Shown here piece by piece: positions 1 through 12,400 of a stretch of 64,000 nucleotides of DNA (its first letter is position 1; the number at the start of each line of letters is the position of its first letter). Made by a program: the position numbers and the translations under genes. The notes beneath the pieces were generated by a model. It did no database searches. It saw nothing but the letters and a program-made list of their open reading frames with translations, and was not told where the DNA came from. Source of the DNA: Glebionis coronaria (taxonomy: Eukaryota; Streptophyta; Magnoliopsida; Asterales; Asteraceae); contig CM046875.1 of NCBI GenBank assembly GCA_025667525.1, positions 122,564,340 to 122,628,339 of the forward strand. The letters run 5' to 3'.

Positions 1-100
1 ATTTTTTCCTCATTTGAAGAGTCAAAAACCTTATTTTCTCTTCATAGTTTTGTTGAGCCTTTTTATACAAAACTATATTTTCTTCTAATTTAACAACACC

Positions 101-1629
101 CTATTTAAAAGCATTTAATTCTACAGTGCATGTGTTAACCTTTTGATATTGTTCCTCTAGTTCTACTTTTAGGCTATTATATTTAAGAACACAGTCTTTA
201 GAACAAGGATGTACCTCAGTATCTTCATGTGAGAGAGTCATTAAACCAAGCTCTTTTTCTTCTTCATCTTCTGCCCAGTTCACCACTCCATCTACAGTAA
301 CCAATGCTTTGGTTCCTTTAGGACTCCTGTTTTTTCCTTTTGGAAAGCTTTCAGTTATTCTTGGACTTGTTCTATAGCCGTGCTTGGACTTCTGATTGCT
401 ATTCTCAGCTTTGTCTCTATATCATTCTCTTGCAAAGTGTCCATTCCTTCTACAGTTATAGCATTCAACTTTAGACTTGTCATATCCTAATGGCTCATTA
501 GGATCAACAGTCATTTTTCTTCCAGTCTTCTTGAAGAACCTATTAGATCTTACTGACACCATAGCAGCTTGCCATTTAAGATCCATTTCTTCAACATCAA
601 CATCATCCATTTGGAACAAGTCATTGAGTGTTAATCTTGACCTGTTGTCTTGTCCAGCGAAGAATGAGAAGGCATCATTTTCACTAAACAATGGTGAAGA
701 CCTTCCATGTGGATTTTGAGAGACTATAGGACTGCCTTCAATACTTTGTGGGTAAGTACTGCTTGTAAGTCCTCCAGCGGTATTTGTGAAGTATGTACCG
801 CTGCTAGATCCACTAGCGGTATTATGAAAGTAAGTTGTTGTCTTTACTTCAGTGCCTTTTACATCCATCTCATATGCTCTAAGATTGTTGTAGAGATGAT
901 CAAAAGGAATTGTTTCTAGATCATCTCTTGTGATGAAGTGCATAGCCATTGCTTTCCACTCTGGTGGAACACTTCTTAAGAATTTTAAATTAGCTTCTTC
1001 ATTAGGAATTACTTGTCCATAAACTGCCAACTGAATAAGCAACTTACTGAACCTTCCATAGCCACCATGTATCCCCTCTATACTGGTAATTGAGAAGTTA
1101 TCAAATTCTTGCTTAAGAACAATCTTCTTTATCTTCTTAGATTTGTCATTGCCCCCAAATCTAAGTTTTATAGCATCCCACATAGCTTTAGCATCCTTAT
1201 AATGATGAAAGCTTGGTAGAATGTCTTCAGAAAGAGCCATAGCCAAAGCAATTCTGGCTTTTCTTCTCTAATCTCTGCTTGTACCTCCTCAGCAGTTGCA
1301 ACAAGTAGAGCATAGCATGTACCGTCTGGCAACCAGTGTAGCTTCTTTAGTGTGTTCCCATTCTTGATAACTTGCCACACAGTGTGATCTGTGTGATTCA
1401 AGTAATGTTCCATCTGCATAGCCCATGTCTCATAATTGTCACCTTTGAGAACTGGGAGTTTAACAGTAGATAAAGTATGATAAGGTGTTGTTGTAGAGGT
1501 AGCTACAGTATTCACGGCTTGAACACCTTGTACTGGTGCAGGATGCACAACTTGTGGTTGTCCCTGTGGTATAAGATCAGGGTTCTGAACATCATCCAAG
1601 TGAGCATCATCACCATCTGGTTGAGACAT
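101..1629 (-). pseudogene. Copia gag (UBN2-type, CCHC zinc knuckle), frameshifted
   Basis: Gag is the nucleocapsid precursor of the Copia element. It starts at the ATG ending at 1629, in a proline- and glutamine-rich leader followed by KLPVLKGDNYETWAMQMEHY, the usual N-terminal signature of plant Copia gag. Near 1250 the frame shifts: the 153-codon N-terminal ORF runs out of frame while the next ORF (422-1246) continues the same protein (AMWDAIKLRFGG, then a single knuckle CYNCRRNGHFARE). The downstream piece at 101-304 carries a gag-pol linker (NWAEDEEEKE) and a possible coiled coil in another frame, after a further break near 310-420. The copy is non-functional. Confidence 0.85.
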
Positions 1630-1705
1630 TGAGTTTTGGTATGTGTGGAGTGTTTGGGGTTGTGTTCTTCTTTTTCAGAGTTTCTCAACAAGCTCTGATA
1701 TCACT

Positions 1706-2211
1706 TGTTGATCCCTTTGGTTGGATCTATATTCTGTTAAGAATTAGTATAGTAGTTTGTAATCAAACTAAAACACTTTGAGCATTCTTACTAATACTAA
1801 ATAAGTTATGCGGAATCTAACTTATAAAACACAGAAGAACAGAATTACTTTTAACTATTCGATTCTCTTATTAATCGACTTGAATGAGATACATGAAAGA
1901 CATTGTACCTATGTTCCTTTTATAGAGTAAGGAACCCTAGAAACCTTAGAATATTCTATAAAGATAACTATATCACAGACGATATATTATCAATATTCTA
2001 ACTATTTAAGTATATCACATAAGATATACTCTAACTATAACTATGATATATCTTATACAAAGATATATTCGTCCTAATCATCATAGCAGTACTTACTTTA
2101 TAAGTAGCAGTACTTACTATGTATCGCGTTAAGGCTAACGGTACTTACATAACACTGACAATACTTAAAATATACTAATGGTATTTGACACTTAACAAAT
2201 AATTCCCAACA
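1706..2211 (-). repeat. 5' LTR of the Copia element (506 bp)
   Basis: The LTR has perfect short inverted ends, TGTTG...CAACA. On the minus strand it begins TGTTGGGAATTATTTG and ends GGGATCAACA, directly before the primer-binding site. A TATA-like CTATAAAAGG lies on the minus strand near 1917-1926 and would serve as the U3 promoter. The U3 half holds several short AGATATATC-type repeats. Confidence 0.85.
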
Positions 2212-3109
2212 TAATATACTTTCTACCCTAATTGTTTTTTACAAACCAATCTTACCACACGCCTCTCTTATTTCTCTTGCCTCCCAAATACTTTCCCAGT
2301 GTTACACAAAAACTCTCCACATTAGACACGTCTACCACTTCATCGTACACTCTTCAAATAAACACATCAACCAAATGCCTTTTTGCCTTTAATCCATAAC
2401 CAAGTCGTAGAAGACAACAAAGAACCAATACGTACATAAATAAAACACATGACCACATTTTGATCTAACTCTTTAGGCTTTAAGATCACGTATGAGGATG
2501 ATGTTATTTTGATTTCTTTGTTGCTTGTTAAAGAGCAGTCAAAACCACCAACCGAAACCACCAGATCTATCACCAAAACAACATATTCTACTCCCAAAAC
2601 AACACATGGAAGAAATCATCAAAATAAGTGGTTGTTATGGCAGATTGTGTTGATAGAGGAAGAAGTGGTGGCGATTGATGAGGTAGCAGCGGAGGAGCTG
2701 GTTGATTTGAGATTTCATGAATTTATGTGTGTGTTTTATTTGTAAATGTATGTTGTTTATGGTAATCGAGATTTTATATATACGCAGTATTGGGTAGACA
2801 AGTTCTTATTTAATTTTTGATAGTCAATGGACTGTTACAAGTTCTTATTTAATTAGTGGTTACAACTTTGAAAAAATAATTTTTGTCATTCAATGTATAC
2901 GTTTTTTCTTGACCATAATAAATATATTGCGTTTTTTTCTTTTATTGTAAAAATAATTGCTAATATTAATTCAATTTTTTTATACAAGGAAACTTTTTTA
3001 TAAGTATTAAATACTATTCTTCATACGTTTTTCATGCATTAAGGCATTTTATTTTTTAGAGATTCTTTTAATTTATAGCTAAAAAAAATCTTTCTAATTA
3101 AAGGAATGT
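2212..3109. other. AT-rich DNA without a recognised gene
   Basis: The only reading frame of any size (2509-2745, plus, 78 codons) has no recognisable motif and biased threonine-rich composition. It is probably chance. No LTR ends, TIRs or RNA genes were seen. Confidence 0.5.
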
Positions 3110-4347
3110 AAGAGACTTAAATTTTTTTAAGACTTCTATATTTAGAAATGGTGTAAATGTTTTATAAAGTAGTACAGATAAGTTGTATACAAATTGAATA
3201 CAATTAATTTATAAAGGTAAATATATTAATTATATGTATTATTATCTTTCTACATTTTAAATATATATAAAACTTTCTTTATATAAATATTTAAACCACT
3301 TTATAACGGTACAAGTACGGAAATATTAATTAAACGAATTAATTACTTGAACGATATTAATTATTACGCACTTAAAAATAAATACTCTATTACTTGTACA
3401 ACGATAAATTAAATTACATGAATCATAATAAAATGCTTAAAACCAGTATAATCATGCACAGATTTGTTCAGAGACTTGTATGCATTATTTTATGCATTTA
3501 CTGAGACTGTATACTCATTTAGGTTGTTGATTGTGTCGTGGGCAACACATTGGATTTCTTATGACTTATTATTATATTACTGAGGTGAGTTCATGGCCCC
3601 ACATTATATATTGACAAACTTTTAAATCCTTTATTGGGAAAGAAATCATACAACTTATTTTATGTATGTAAACTGAACTGTATCAACCCTTGATTACATT
3701 TTCCTATTGTAGAATTCCTCATGACCCGTGCACTGAAACTATTAAATTGTTGAATTACCTGAATGTTATAAATAGATCTATTTGGGATTGACCATCCTCA
3801 TCTGGGTGAGTAGCGTTCGTTGTGCCTTGGCCGGGACAACAAGTGTTTATCATGTCGGAACGGAATAATGGGTGCATTATTATTAATGCGAAGGGTCCTC
3901 ATTTGCTGAGGGCTTAATTTGTTAAGTGTCAGTTTCGGGCAATAGGAAATGTAGTTACCTTTAAGTATTGATGCTATGTGCAACACTACTTTAGTGAATG
4001 TTTTATTATCCAAACTTATTTATTAAACCTGTGAATTCACCAACTTTATGTTGACTCTCAAAGCATGTTTTTCTCAGGTAATTGAAGCAGGTATTTATTA
4101 TGTGCATGGACACCTGCATCAGGATAGGCAGCATTCTAGCACTCATCTGGGGATTTTATAACTGGGGATTCACAAATAATCTTTTATTTATGCTGAAACC
4201 ATTTTAAATAACAATTCGCACTACAGTTCATGTAATAAATGTTTGATAATCTTTTATCTGATGCTCTATGTACTATCTGCTATTGATCCACCTACGTGAC
4301 ACCCTAATATTATTTCCGTTGCATTTGATCGATTTGGGGGTGTCACA
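3110..4347 (+). repeat. 3' part of a chromovirus (Tekay-type) LTR
   Basis: The stretch matches the reverse complement of the Tekay LTR at 47467-48550 over most of its length. It ends TTTGGGGGTGTCACA at 4347, exactly as that LTR ends when read in its own direction. Shared landmarks include the block around 3420-3460 (AAAATGCTTAAAACCAGT), the segment at 3590-3660, and the module at 4030-4100. Divergence from the Tekay copies is clearly higher than between those two copies, so this is an older or sister insertion. The left boundary is approximate and the U3 half is missing; it could be a truncated solo LTR. Confidence 0.75.
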
Positions 4348-4874
4348 TTTTTGTGTGGAAAGTTGGGTTTGTTTGATATGTTTGCAGGTAAGTTCTCTAG
4401 TTATGTTGGTATTAGGAGTTCCCACGCATTAGGTTTGAAGGAGGGTGTTGGAAGCTTGGGACTAAAAGTAGTCAAACTAAATGTGGAGGACAAAAGTTGT
4501 CAAAAAGGAAAGTTAAAAAGAGAGGGGCTCGACTTGCTAACTTGAAAAGTACAAGGACTAAAGATGAAACCAGATTGAGTATATAAGTTGAGCTTTTGCT
4601 CTTAGTGTTTAATTATCATTGTTTACCCATCTTGTTTTTATCTCACACCTACAATCATATTATTAGTCTTGTTGTAGTATTATCAAGTTATCTTCCTAGA
4701 TAACTTGTGTTCTTGATAAATCTTTATTGATCATTCTGAGTGTTTAAGTAATTCATGTAGTGAGGTGGTTGGATCAACCTAATTAAGACAATCTTGTGTT
4801 TGTATTACTAGCACTAATTTGAGGATTAGTTATATTATATCAGATTTTTCTATATTGTATTTGAGGAGGTTGAT
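4348..4874. other. Unassigned stretch, possibly LTR-like
   Basis: Contains a TATA-like GAGTATATAAG at about 4577 followed by T-rich sequence, which resembles an LTR promoter. I found no paired copy, primer-binding site or target duplication. No convincing coding potential (the 64-codon frame at 4351 has no motif). Confidence 0.3.
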
Positions 4875-5315
4875 TGTGTTCATATTTGGGTTCGAATCCT
4901 ACTGAGAGGTCCACTAGAGATCAGAAATTGTTGAAGAAACAACAAGATCTTTATTTTCTCACGCGATTGGAAAATAAAGAAATGGTTAATCTATTCAAGA
5001 TAATTCCGTATTTACAAAATATCGTCTCAATTCATCCTAGTTCATCAGGGTGTGATATGGTTCCGAAAGATGAACCGGATATGGACAGTTCCGACAAGAT
5101 TTCATTCTTTAACAAAAATGCATTTTTTGATTTGTTTCATCTATTACATGACCGGAACAAGGGAGGATACGCGTTACACCACGATTTTGAATCAGAAGAG
5201 AGATTCTAAGAAATGGCAGATTATTCACTCTATCTATAACCGAGCCGGATCTGAATGTATCATAAAAGATTTGACTTTTCTATTGATTCCTATGGTCATA
5301 GTGTTTTTATCTTGC
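4875..5315 (+). pseudogene. ycf2: Nuclear plastid DNA (NUPT): fragment of chloroplast ycf2
   Basis: Chloroplast ycf2 encodes a very large essential plastid protein; here only about 145 codons of its interior are present. The frame opens near 4880 ([14 protein letters not shown]) and runs through [11 protein letters not shown] and [12 protein letters not shown] to FESEERF, where a stop appears. Ycf2-like sequence continues in a shifted frame to about 5310 (EMAD, FSIDSYG). Small deletions (around SSSGCD) and the frameshift show that it is decaying and not translated. The upstream GGTTCGAATCC looks like a tRNA T-arm but is part of the ycf2 reading frame. Confidence 0.88.
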
Positions 5316-6824
5316 TTACAAGTACTAATCAACAAGTGTCACTAGTGAACAAGTATGCTAATTAATGAGCATGTTGATGGGTGTTATTGAAAAATATATA
5401 ATTCCGACTAAATGGCTAGTGTCCTAATCATATCCAACGATAAGAGAGAAAATTATATGATGTAACGCTATTATTATATATGATATAATTTATCATATAT
5501 GATATAACACTAGTATCATATGTGATTTAACATTAATATATGGATCAAAACAAATATCATGTATGATTTAACAATGATTTCTGATTTAACACTAGTATTA
5601 TATATGATAAAACACTATTATTATTGCAAGTTTCAACAATGAGAAAAAAAAATCTTCAAAAGTATATCATAATGCATATATGTAGAAAGATAACTAAATA
5701 TCCATCACGATGATATATTCTTATTCTTTTAACACTCAACGTTTTAGAAAATATTTAAATTATACATAATAATTATTATTTTTAATCTTTTTTTTAAGAT
5801 GAGATGAAAATGATGATAAAAACGTATCCCTTTACATTCAAGAAAAATATAGTATCTAAAGTAACGTTCTCTTACTTTTTATATTCTAAACCATAACACA
5901 CATATATTATATATTAATAAAGATAAATCCTTTCAAAAATATTAATAAAGATAAATATACAAATATGACGAACATTAATCCTTGCAATGGTTAATGGGAA
6001 CGTTTTTATCTATCAAGATAAGTTTCTAAGAATTAATGTATTTATTCTAGCAATGAAAATAAATTATTTATTCTATCTAACTTCCTTATAAAGCAAATTA
6101 ACACTTTTATTTTTAGAATAGTTAAAATTTCAACTTATAATATATAATACTATTTATACAACCAAGACAAGCATGCATATTAGAAAACTTATAATATGTT
6201 ACATTAAAACTTAGAATTAATTACATTAAATTTTATAATTAAAACACCCTCTCACCTTATTTTACAACCAAAACAGCACATAGTACATAAAACATCTTAC
6301 AAATGTAATTAGTAGTATAATAATTACAATAACATAAATGTAATTAAAACCTCACAATTAAAATACCATACTTACAAATATATGTGCATAATGTACAATG
6401 CGTACAAACATGACTAAAACATTAAACATAGAAAGATAATTAATACTCATATTTAAAACACCTCATTATATGAATATCTAATTATAACTACATATTTTAC
6501 AAGTATAAGAAAGCATAAAAACTCTTTTAAGCATTAAAAATTTTAAACTTCATTTTTCATAGAAAACATTTTTTTTTAATATATTAACAGAATACACATT
6601 CAAAATTGAAACTACACACTTTTATTATTTAAAAAGACACATATTTATATTATATGTACAATTAACTAATGTAAAACACACACTTTTTAATATTATATTT
6701 AAAACACATTTTAATACATTAACAACTAATAATACTATTTTTTTAAACACACCCATAAAATGAGAAGTACATGTAATTATGCACATTATGTAAACTAATA
6801 ACAAACACAAATAGGGTGTAAAAA
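5316..6824. other. Very AT-rich intergenic DNA
   Basis: No coding signal. The part at 5460-5620 is a degenerate set of short repeats built on ATATATGATATAAC/ATTTAACA. The rest is A/T-rich with scattered microsatellite-like runs. Confidence 0.6.
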
Positions 6825-7206
6825 AGCCGACCCAGCCCGAGTATATTCGGGTCGGGTTACTCGGGTATAAATTCTTCTGGTTAATCGGGTCAACCTAACT
6901 AACCCGAATTAAAAAATGGTCGGTATCGGGCAATTTATTTTTGTGTATCTCGGGTTTGGGTCAACCCAATTGATCAGAGTAAGAATTTTTTTTAATCATA
7001 TATAATTTATATTTAGAAAGGCTAAAAATAAGTTTTTGTTTTACCCAACTTCGTTGACCTGAATTGACCGACCCGAGTAGACCCGACACGAATAGACACG
7101 AACTCTTGTAACCCTATTTCAAATCGTGTCAAGTTTGGGTAACTTATTTTCAGCTTTGACCCGAATTGGAACCGACCCGATTGACCCAAACCCGACCCGA
7201 TTCCCA
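6825..7206. repeat. Degenerate (G)ACCCGA / TCGGGT repeat, hAT-MITE-like
   Basis: About 380 bp in which CGGGT and its complement ACCCG recur on both strands. It starts GGGTGTAAAAAAGCCGACCC and ends CCCGACCCGATTCCCACAC. Plant non-autonomous hAT elements often have such CGGGTCGGGT-rich, internally repetitive bodies. The terminal inverted repeat and target duplication are not clean, so the class is a guess. Confidence 0.4.
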
Positions 7207-7530
7207 CACAAGACACAAAGTTTATAAAATTATATGCTAATTTATACTAATTTTTAAAAGGACCATAGATTCAAGCAGGAACAAGAGTGGTCACCGGTTC
7301 AGATGTCAAATAAAATTCGTTCGAAAACGATCTAGAGAGATTCGTCTGAAAATTATAAAAATAAGTGAACCGAACCTGATCAACATTATTTTCAAACTAG
7401 TCAATCACAAGTTATCCACCGCCACATCGCGCAAATACCCTGTTAGTTTTCATTTAATCAACATAGAAAACTAGTTTAATATAATCAGCACAATCTTTAA
7501 TACCAAAATAAATACACTTATTTTTAAAAA

Positions 7531-7702
7531 GGGAAGTGATTTGCACACTCTTGTTTTGATTGGGACACTCCAAAATATAATGACTTGACATTTATATCCT
7601 TACATCACTATTACTCATATTCATTCTTACAAGGGTATAAATGTCAAGTCACCATATTTTGGAGTGTCCCAATCAAATCAAAGAGTGTGCAAATCACCTC
7701 CC
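7531..7702. mobile_element. Foldback MITE, Mutator-like, with 9-bp target duplication
   Basis: The 172-bp element is almost entirely a pair of long terminal inverted repeats. The left arm begins GGGAAGTGATTTGCACACTC and the right arm ends with its near-perfect complement. About 70 bases pair on each side around a short loop (about 7603-7630). It is flanked on both sides by TTTTAAAAA (7522-7530 and 7703-7711). Long TIRs and a 9-bp duplication are typical of Mutator-derived MITEs. The duplicated site is A/T-simple, so the 9-bp length deserves checking with a second copy. Confidence 0.8.
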
Positions 7703-7806
7703 TTTTAAAAACTTATCTCTATAAATAAAAACATTCCCTTTAACCATTGCGAGGATTAATGTTGGTCATATTTGTGTCTTTATCTTCATTAATAGTATAT
7801 CTTTAG

Positions 7807-7857
7807 TAATGACTAATGAGTCAGTTACGATTAATGACTAATGAGTCAGTTACGATT
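7807..7857 (+). repeat. Short tandem duplication (about 25 bp x 2)
   Basis: GACTAATGAGTCAGTTACGA occurs twice head to tail with nearly identical flanks. Likely replication slippage. Confidence 0.8.
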
Positions 7858-8035
7858 ATGGCTCTAATTAAGCCAAGCTTTTATCAAATAACTCGAGTTC
7901 GAGTTTGAGCTTGGCTCGATCAAGCTAAGTTTTTATCAAGCTCAAGTTCAAGCTCAAGCCTAAAAAATAGCTCGAAACTATTTCAAGCTCAAGCTCAAGC
8001 TTTTGATAGCTCGGCTCGAGTTGCTTGATATTTTT
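7858..8035. repeat. CTCAAG/CTCGAG-rich degenerate repeat
   Basis: Repeated AAGCTCAAGCTCAAG and its complement (CTTGAGC, CGAGCTTGGCTCGA) fill the segment and could fold back on themselves. This resembles internally repetitive plant hAT-type MITEs. No clean ends were found. Confidence 0.4.
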
Positions 8036-9299
8036 TTAAAATTAAAAAATCTTTTTATTTATTTAGTATTTTTATAATCTAATTTCACTATATTTTTAAA
8101 AAATTTGTGTTTTTTAATTTGATATCCATTTTGATATATTTTTATTAACTTTTAGTTTTTTTTTAATTTTAATAGGTTTTTAAAGCATTACGCGGGTACC
8201 GTTTTAGTTATGGTAAATGTACGAAAATAGTTCAGTTTTTATCCCAGTTTGTTACATGCACTCTGATTTGGTTCGTTCCACGAAGGGGTCTTTTTCTTTT
8301 AATGAATAGGGTGCAAAATCAGGGTTGGTTGGCTCTACTGGATACCCATATAAGGACTCATCCGATTGGGTCTATTTATAAGCGACTGTGTTACTAAACT
8401 ATGATTTTTGGTTACGTCCTTGTAAGCCAGTCGAGCTTTGAACCGGTATGGCAAATTGCATTGGAAAGCTAGGTGTATAAGAAACAAAACCGACTCGCAT
8501 CTCGTATCACAGTGGGCTGGAGTGATAGAACCACAAACACTACAACCAAATTCAAGAAAACTTCAAAAACTGGACGTTGGATACTTTTTGTCTCATGGTG
8601 TTGTGTTCCCTAATGAAACTTCCATTATTTAGTTTGCCATCCGCTTCTCGTGGTCTCTTACACAAGTACATTACATACATCACATTAGGACACTCTTGTT
8701 GACAAACTCTCCAGATGACACAAGTCTTCATTTCTTACTTTATTGGATAAGGTTCGACCACACGTTACAACGTCTCTTGCTGGCAATCCTCCTCCAACAT
8801 CTAGGGCTTCTAGAAAATACGACACCTCAATAGACCCACCAGTAACTTAGAGGTTGGGAGTTAAAGTAGCATAGGAGACGTATATAAAAAAGGCGGGCAC
8901 AACATATTTACTACAAGTTTACTCGGCCCATTTGATATAAAAACACAGCCGAAATAGCAAGCAAATGCAGTAACCACCACTGAGCTAATCACACTGTAAA
9001 TTGAAAATGCCATACAGCTTCTTGTTAAATTAAGAGCCTGCACAACCACTAGATCTTACAGAAGTATGTGTTCTCAAAACTCAAGAAAATTAACAATCAG
9101 CGGCTCAAAATGAGTCAAAAGATAATAAAAATACATTCAATGGATAAACTACAAGGGCAAGAAAACAACACGACTATTCAAAAGAAGGATTAACGGTACA
9201 TTAACTGCTCCTCATGCAGCCAGACCATGGATAATTCATCCATCTGGACGTACGACCGAGCCAGCCAAAAGGGAAACAAAGGAGATAACCATGCAATTA
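8036..9299. other. Unassigned sequence downstream of the host gene
   Basis: Contains short frames (8438-8632 plus, 8861-9049 minus) without recognisable motifs. Part of the right half may be 3' UTR or flank of the WD40-like gene, which is transcribed leftwards. I see no transposon ends. Confidence 0.4.
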
Positions 9300-9465
9300 G
9301 GCGGTGTTTGGTTTGCAGTCAGAAATAAATTACGAGTTTGAGTTTACTAACACGGGAAAATGAGAAGGAGAACTGCGCAAGTCTTTCTAAACCAAACCCT
9401 TCATATATGGAGGATTCCCAATTTTTCGGGTATCAAACCCCATACTTCCAAACCAAGCACCCTCT
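9300..9465. mobile_element. MITE abutting the host gene stop codon
   Basis: The left end GGCGGTGTTTGGTTTG and right end CCAAACCAAGCACCCTCT are imperfect inverted repeats, flanked by AATTA on both sides (9295-9299 and 9466-9470). The GGnGGTGTTTGG-type terminus with a T/A-rich target resembles Tourist (PIF/Harbinger) elements, for which a 3-bp TTA/TAA duplication would be expected; that reading is also possible here. The insertion overlaps the last codon of the WD40-like gene and forms the start of its 3' UTR. Confidence 0.6.
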
Positions 9466-12400
9466 AATTAGACCACACATGGACTAAGCCAAGCCTATTA
9501 CCAGTATAGATCTCGTTACGTTCTTCATCATAGAAAAGAGCAGTGATGTCTTCCAGGGCCTCTGAAACAGAGCTTGTGATCCTTCTACCCTGGATTCGCT
9601 GCTTCGAGTTACATGTGCATCTTTTGCTACTAGACCCACCAGCTTTGTTAATGCTACTGCAAAGACAATCATCTACTATTGCACCATTCATTGCCTTTAC
9701 TTTAGCAAGACATTTTCCTGTCAGAATGTTGCTGATATTGATGGAACCTGCTGCTGCATTAAAAAACAGAATGTGATCAGACAGAAACAATCTAAAATTT
9801 TAGAATGCTATTGCTACCATATCAAACTGTAGATATCGTCCACAGCTCTAACAAAGATGATTTAAAAAGGTCAATCGAAAATTTATCATTTCCAGTAGTT
9901 TCAGAATCATCGAAATCAGCTTCGCAATAGGATATTATAATACAAACAGAGAACACTTTTCAGTCCAAGTTTATTTATAATATATGATTCGCATGCTTGC
10001 TGTCATGTCAAAACATAGTCACAGCTCTGTCAAAGATAGCATTTAAATAGGTGAATTGGAAAGTTACCATTTCCTTCAGTTTCAGACTCATCAGAATCAG
10101 CTTTGCAATAAGATATTATAAGATCCTGATCACTCGTGATGTATATGTTGTTAGTGTTGCAGTCTGGATGCCACAATAAATGATCTTCAAAAGAAGTCAC
10201 AAGCTCCCCACGGAAGTTCCAAACAGCCACAGTTCTGTTTCTGAATGTCAAGAACAGCTGATTCTCATATAGAAATATGAACGCTGATGGTGTCATAAAT
10301 TCTGTTCTGCTGACTTCTGTTAATTCAGAGTTACGTACCTACATAAAAAATAGTTATTAGATTTCAAACATCAGAGGTGGCAAAAAAAACCATTTGACCA
10401 ATTAACGAGACAACCTAACCCAGATGGCCTAATTCATAAGTAAACGGCTCTATCTGCCATATTAACACAGTGGGAAAATAAGAAAGATCCTTACATCAAG
10501 AATCTGAAGATTTTCATTCTCTTGCTTGACAAGAAGCTTTTCATTGAACTGTTCAATGAAATCCACCTTCTTATTTCGATGAAGGAGATGGTTGAAAGTT
10601 TTCAGAACGGTTCCATCTTCAATAGAGAGAATCTTTAACGGGACATGACCACTAGCTTTATTGAATATCAACAACATAATTCCAGGGCTGTTTTTGAAGA
10701 TTAAAAGAACATGATCTCAGGGACTTGTAAATACTACATTGCGTATATAACAACAGGAAGAGCCGATGTTTACCTTATTTTTATTTCTTGTACATTTTTA
10801 TCCGATATGGAGTATAACATCATGTAGTTTTTCAAATCAAACACCTTGTAAATGCTGCAAAAAATAACAAGAACGAGGATTAAACTGAGACACAACAAAT
10901 ACAAGATTGTGAAAACAGTAGTAATATACGGGTTAATAGTATACCTATCTTGTGCCGAGAATGTAAGTACTTTCCCATTCACATCATCAAACTCGACAAA
11001 ACCAGGCCATTTTAAGGACTCTGACTCAAAAAGAGCAAAACCTGCATCTGGCTTACCCCTCCGTATGTATCTGAGAAAAATTTAGCGTAAATTAACTTAG
11101 CTATAAATCGTGTAAGATCAATACAATATCGTGAGAAAATAGTGAGCTTCAACATACTCGATCCCTGTTGTTCTACACTTCAAGGAACTAAAACTGTCTG
11201 ATGCATAGACCGAAACCGTAATGAGTGAATCATTGTTCTTATTGTAAAACAAGCTTCTTATAACTTCATCAGGACTAACATTCAAAAAGCATATTCGCTG
11301 GTTGGTTTCTGCATTAAATAAATATCATGTCAAACGTTAACTTCCATCATTCACTTCATACATTTTTTCTTTCTGCTTCATAATTGTACCTCGACTAAAT
11401 GCAGCACAGATTCCAGATTGTGCAAGCGCAAAAACTATATCACGAGCAGCAACAATCTCAACAATTTTTGACCTTTTCTTAAGAAATGGTAATACCATAG
11501 AGCAGTGTCCCTTTGGATCATGGGTATCATACTCCTCCTGATGTCACCAATCGTTTAAACAAAAGTTAATTATCGGATTTATGTATCTTAACCTTTTAAA
11601 ATCATAGCTATAATCTACAAACTACGAAAAACAAAAACACCCTATAATTTATTAAATGGGAAGTTGAAAGGTACTACTTGTTTCTCAACGAGAACTTATC
11701 TATAAACCAACTTATACAGGGATACTAAACATGCCCATCAAGTATTTAACTCTTTCAAACTAAATTATAAACGGTGAAGATATATCTTAAAACTTTTTAA
11801 GAAGACAACTACTGTATAAAGTACTAACAAAGAAAAAGAAACACACACTAAAGCATTAAATTGTAAACCCAGAAGTGTTACTTAATTACACAACAACTCA
11901 GCCAAACGCGAAGTGATTAAAACATCAGTGACAATTTCAGGTTTCTCAAGATTCACAGCAAGAGAACTATGAATAATACCTACTAAATCACAACTAAAAG
12001 CAAATACAAAACAGCATTGAACTCCAAGAAGCCTAATGATTGGTTTCCCTTTGAATTCTACTTACAGGGTGTTTGTTATATCCGGTAAGCCTATTAGTTC
12101 ATTTAGCAAAAATAAACCTGTTCTGGTTTTTACATAAGATTGGGCCTATGAGCTTATTCAGGGGATAAGCTCATTTTTGTGGCTTATCTGAAAGGGGTTT
12201 AGGTTTATAAACTTATTTGGCCATTTTGCAAGCATAAACTAATCCAGCTACCTTAGTTTATCACCTTATTAGCCACTTTAAGCTTATTTGTTTGGAGCAC
12301 GAGCTTATTAAACTTTTGAACAGCTAAAAAATTCCATTTAAGTTCATAAGCCCAAGTAAATAAGCACTTAAAATTGTACTTTTTAGCTTTCAAAAGTTAA

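Larger units (their letters stand above)
1..2211 (-). mobile_element. Copia LTR retrotransposon, 5' part only (minus strand)
   Basis: The element reads right to left: 5' LTR (1706-2211), a primer-binding site at about 1691-1704, then gag. Protease, integrase, RT and the 3' LTR would lie left of base 1. Just inside the LTR the minus strand reads TGATATCAGAGC, one base off the initiator-Met tRNA site TGGTATCAGAGC used by many plant Copia elements. The gag type (UBN2-like plus one CCHC knuckle) also fits Copia. The target-site duplication cannot be checked because the other end is outside the window. Confidence 0.85.

Noticed and set aside
2509..2745. 78-codon frame
   Set aside because: No motif, no flanking gene structure and threonine-biased composition; probably chance.
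4348..4874. Possible Copia LTR with a TATA box
   Set aside because: No matching second copy, no TG...CA ends with a target duplication, no primer site; kept only as unassigned.
4888..4905. GGTTCGAATCC, a tRNA T-arm-like string
   Set aside because: No acceptor, D or anticodon arm around it; it belongs to the ycf2 reading frame.
8438..9049. Short frames downstream of the host gene
   Set aside because: No recognisable domain and no continuation through splice sites.
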